Positions 5,784 to 7,545 of a DNA stretch of 7,545 nucleotides are shown piece by piece. The stretch spans positions 1 through 7,545 of the forward strand of contig JADZBR010000375.1 of NCBI GenBank assembly GCA_020852035.1. The letters run 5' to 3'. The notes under the pieces are model-generated. The model saw nothing but the letters and a program-made list of their open reading frames with translations, did not search any database and was not told the origin of the DNA. The position numbers were made by a program, and so were the translations under genes. How positions within the stretch are numbered: position 1 is the stretch's first letter; each line of letters starts with the position of its first letter. Source of the stretch: Caulobacteraceae bacterium (GTDB lineage: Bacteria > Pseudomonadota > Alphaproteobacteria > Caulobacterales > Caulobacteraceae).

Positions 5784-6407
5784 TCAGCCGAACAGCGTCT
5801 GGTACATGGCCATCGCCGTCAGCATCGGCAGCGACAGCAAGGTGTTGGTGCGCGAGGCCAGCATGGCGATGCGCCCGGCCTTGGCCTTGGCGTCCGCGTC
5901 GGCTTCCTTGATGCCGAGGACGATCTTCTGGTTCGGCCAGATCACCCCCCAGACGTTCAGGAACATGATCAGCGCCAGATAGACCCCGACGCCCATCAGG
6001 GCGAAGCCGCCGTCGCTGGCCGGCGTGTATCCGCCCGCCAGGCCGAAGCTCAGCACCTCGACCGCATAGCCGTGGCCGCGCAGGATGAGCAGGCCCAGGC
6101 CCGCCAGCACCGTGAACAGCGCCGCCCAGCGGAACCAGAAGAGCGCCTCGGGCGCGACATATTTGGACACCGCCGGCTTCAGCTCGGCCGGGATGTCCGG
6201 CATCACCCGGATCTGCACGAAGTTGAAGTAGTAGAGCAGCCCGATCCACAGGATGCCGAACCCGATGTGCATCCAGCGGAACACCGCCTGCCAGAACATC
6301 GCGTCGAACCCGCCGGGCGCGTTGGCGCCGAAGCAGTAGATCATCACGCCCGCCAGCACCAAACTCAGGATGATGGTGTTGCGGAAATTGGAAAGAAGTG
6401 CCGCCAT
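5784..6407 (-). CDS. Five-helix membrane protein with urate-oxidase N-terminal (PuuD-like) signature
   Basis: 207 residues with about five membrane helices (near 10-28, 42-65, 88-109, 133-157 and 186-204). RWMHIGFGILWIGLLYYFNF (44-63) and NVWGVIWPNQK (151-161) are the signature stretches of the Urate_ox_N family. The founder, PuuD, is an inner-membrane cytochrome-c-linked urate oxidase about twice this length with a C-terminal cytochrome c domain. Here that domain and any CxxCH motif are absent, and only two histidines exist (His47, His112). Databases often label such short forms 'urate hydroxylase PuuD', but urate oxidation is doubtful here; a heme- or quinone-related membrane role is conceivable. 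A basic Ala/Asp/Lys-rich loop lies at 165-180. The ATG with first base 6407 has a G-rich upstream stretch. The gene sits 68 bases after secF and 1 base before the NDUFAF6-like gene, so it is probably co-expressed with both. Confidence 0.85.
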   Translation of the reverse strand: MAALLSNFRNTIILSLVLAGVMIYCFGANAPGGFDAMFWQAVFRWMHIGFGILWIGLLYYFNFVQIRVMPDIPAELKPAVSKYVAPEALFWFRWAALFTVLAGLGLLILRGHGYAVEVLSFGLAGGYTPASDGGFALMGVGVYLALIMFLNVWGVIWPNQKIVLGIKEADADAKAKAGRIAMLASRTNTLLSLPMLTAMAMYQTLFG

Positions 6408-6432
6408 GTCGCCCCCCGAAGCTTTCTGGCCC

Positions 6433-6449
6433 GGCGCGCTCCACGCGCC
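6433..6449 (-). other. GC hairpin between secF and the PuuD-like gene
   Basis: GGCGCG (6433-6438) and CGCGCC (6444-6449) form a perfect 6-bp stem with a 5-base loop, in the 68-base gap after secF. No T-run follows on the minus strand. It may be a weak attenuator or RNA-stabilising element that changes the ratio of secF to downstream products. Confidence 0.35.
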
Positions 6450-6475
6450 TGGCAGCGTAGCTTGCCGCGCGTCGG

Positions 6476-7453
6476 CTAGGGCTGCAAGCCGCCGCGCGGC
6501 TGCATGGGCGGCAGCACCTCCGGCTCCTCGTCGCGGTTGCGCACGCCCCAGAGCAGGATCACCGGGGCGGCGACGTAGATCGACGAATAGGTGCCGATGA
6601 CGATGCCGAAGATCATAATCAGCGAGAACTCGTAGAGCGCCTCGCCCCCGAAGACCGCCAGGCCCGAGAGCGCCAGCACCGCGGTGAGGCCGGTGATGAC
6701 GGTGCGCGAGAGGGTCTCGTTGACCGACAGGTCGATCACCTCGCCGAGCGGCATCCTCTTGTACTTGCGCAGGTTCTCGCGCAGCCGGTCGAACACCACG
6801 ACGGTGTCGTTCATCGAATAGCCGATGATCGTCAGGATCGCCGCGATGGTGGTGAGCGAGAACTCCATCCGCGTCCAGGCGATCAGGCCGAAGGTCAGGA
6901 TCACGTCGTGGAAGAGGCCGACCACGGCGCCGACACCGAACTGCAGCTCGAAGCGGAACCAGATGTAGATCAGCATCAGCAGGATCGCCAGGCCCAGGCC
7001 CATGATCCCGCTGGTGAACAGTTCGCCCGAAACCTTCGGCCCCACCACGGCCGAGGGTCGGAAGGCGACCGGCTGGCCGAGCGCCTGGGTCAGGGTGTTC
7101 TGCACGTCGGCGACGGTGGCGTCGGCCGAGGCGCCCTTGGGAATCTGGAAGCGCACCATCGCCGAGCTCGGCGCCCCGAACGCCTGCACCTGCACCTCGC
7201 CCAGGCCCTTGTCGGAGAGCGCCGCGCGCGCGGAGGCGAGGTCGACGGCGCGGGGTGCAGTGGAGATCTCCAGCATCGCCCCGCCCTTGAAGTCGATCCC
7301 GCAGGCCAGTCCCCCGCAGGGCGGCTCCAGCGGGAAGATGGCGCGGCCGAGCGAGGCGATCACCAGGACCGTGGAAATCACCGCCGCATAGCGGGCGAAG
7401 GCGACGAAGCGGAAGTTCGTCGTGATCGGCAGGAGCTTGATCAGGGGCCACAT
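6476..7453 (-). CDS. secF: SecF, protein translocase subunit
   Basis: 325 residues, typical length. With SecD and YajC, SecF forms the proton-driven accessory complex of the SecYEG translocon that pulls exported proteins out on the periplasmic side. The first helix (about 17-37) is followed by the periplasmic P1 domain, which opens with GIDFKGG (52-58). VGPKVSGEL (137-145) leads into helix 2. FGVGAVVGLFHDV (172-184, Asp183) and IGYSMNDTVVVFDRLREN (210-227, Asp216) are the conserved RND-type helix motifs. A Pro/Gln-rich cytoplasmic tail ends the protein. Two cysteines at 46 and 51, just before GIDFKGG, are unusual for SecF as I know it. The ATG with first base 7453 has AGGAGC (7462-7467) as ribosome site. 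The secD stop is 12 bases upstream, so the pair is an operon. Confidence 0.97.
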   Translation of the reverse strand: MWPLIKLLPITTNFRFVAFARYAAVISTVLVIASLGRAIFPLEPPCGGLACGIDFKGGAMLEISTAPRAVDLASARAALSDKGLGEVQVQAFGAPSSAMVRFQIPKGASADATVADVQNTLTQALGQPVAFRPSAVVGPKVSGELFTSGIMGLGLAILLMLIYIWFRFELQFGVGAVVGLFHDVILTFGLIAWTRMEFSLTTIAAILTIIGYSMNDTVVVFDRLRENLRKYKRMPLGEVIDLSVNETLSRTVITGLTAVLALSGLAVFGGEALYEFSLIMIFGIVIGTYSSIYVAAPVILLWGVRNRDEEPEVLPPMQPRGGLQP

Positions 7454-7461
7454 GGTCGGCT

Positions 7462-7467
7462 GCTCCT
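7462..7467 (-). promoter_or_regulatory. Ribosome binding site of secF overlapping the secD stop
   Basis: The minus strand reads TAGGAGC, so the secD TAG shares bases with the AGGAG site, 8 bases before the secF ATG. This arrangement favours coupled translation and matched SecD/SecF amounts. Confidence 0.7.
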
Positions 7468-7545
7468 AAACGATCGGCAGGGTCTTGGGCCGCGCCGAGC
7501 GCAGCCACCAGGCGAGCAGCACCTGGGTGATGAAGACGGCGGTGA
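7466..7545 (-). CDS. secD: SecD, protein translocase subunit, C-terminal end only
   Basis: Only the last 25 codons and the stop are present (TAG at 7466-7468). The minus-strand frame from 7543 reads TAVFITQVLLAWWLR, then SARPKTLPIV. That is a final hydrophobic helix followed by a short Arg/Lys/Pro tail, as at the C-terminus of SecD. Identification rests on this tail and on the complete secF that follows after 12 bases. The rest of the gene lies beyond the right edge. Confidence 0.88.
   Translation of the reverse strand, partial: TAVFITQVLLAWWLRSARPKTLPIV

Noticed and set aside
5180..6479. Two long plus-strand frames (5180-5911 and 5706-6479)
   Set aside because: They are antisense to the NDUFAF6-like and PuuD-like genes; composition is His/Gln/Arg-rich with no motif.
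5784..7508. 574-codon minus-strand frame joining secF and the PuuD-like gene
   Set aside because: Only the last 207 codons from 6407 are real. Upstream it is out of frame with secF and reads as Arg/Pro/Gly-rich noise, so it is not a fusion protein.

Overview
The window is a GC-rich, gene-dense piece of bacterial chromosome. It most resembles an alphaproteobacterium of the Caulobacter/Phenylobacterium type. The reasons are the strong G/C bias at third codon positions, a folate-type TrmFO, secD-secF followed by a squalene/phytoene-synthase-like gene, and stem-loop intergenic repeats of a kind I associate with that order. The genus is an inference. There is no sign of a phage, transposon, CRISPR array, tRNA or rRNA.

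Layout. (1) Positions 1-1498, plus strand: the 3' end of uvrA (nucleotide excision repair), a 95-codon gene for a small, probably exported four-cysteine protein, and a glutathione-S-transferase-fold protein. (2) Positions 1507-3422, minus strand: two tandem paralogous genes for proteins with about six membrane helices. The second ends 8 bases from the convergent GST stop. (3) Positions 3423-3534: a divergent promoter region. (4) Positions 3535-4935, plus strand: a complete trmFO, for the folate/FAD-dependent tRNA m5U54 methyltransferase. (5) Positions 4936-5116: the only sizeable non-coding stretch (181 bases). It carries two inverted copies of a two-stem repeat, each 9 bases past the stop codon of the gene beside it. 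(6) Positions 5117-7545, minus strand, transcribed from right to left: the end of secD, secF, a five-helix membrane protein with the urate-oxidase/PuuD N-terminal signature, and a short squalene/phytoene-synthase-fold protein of the NDUFAF6 type.

How the genes work together: SecD and SecF form the proton-driven accessory complex of the Sec translocon. The two genes after secF are probably co-transcribed with it, and one resembles a mitochondrial complex I assembly factor, so this cluster may link Sec-dependent membrane biogenesis with respiratory assembly. UvrA and TrmFO are housekeeping enzymes with no evident functional tie to their neighbours. No stretch longer than 300 bases lacks a gene. 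Most of the window is ordinary core genome. The best leads are the covarying inverted repeat pair and the PuuD-like protein lodged in the secDF cluster.
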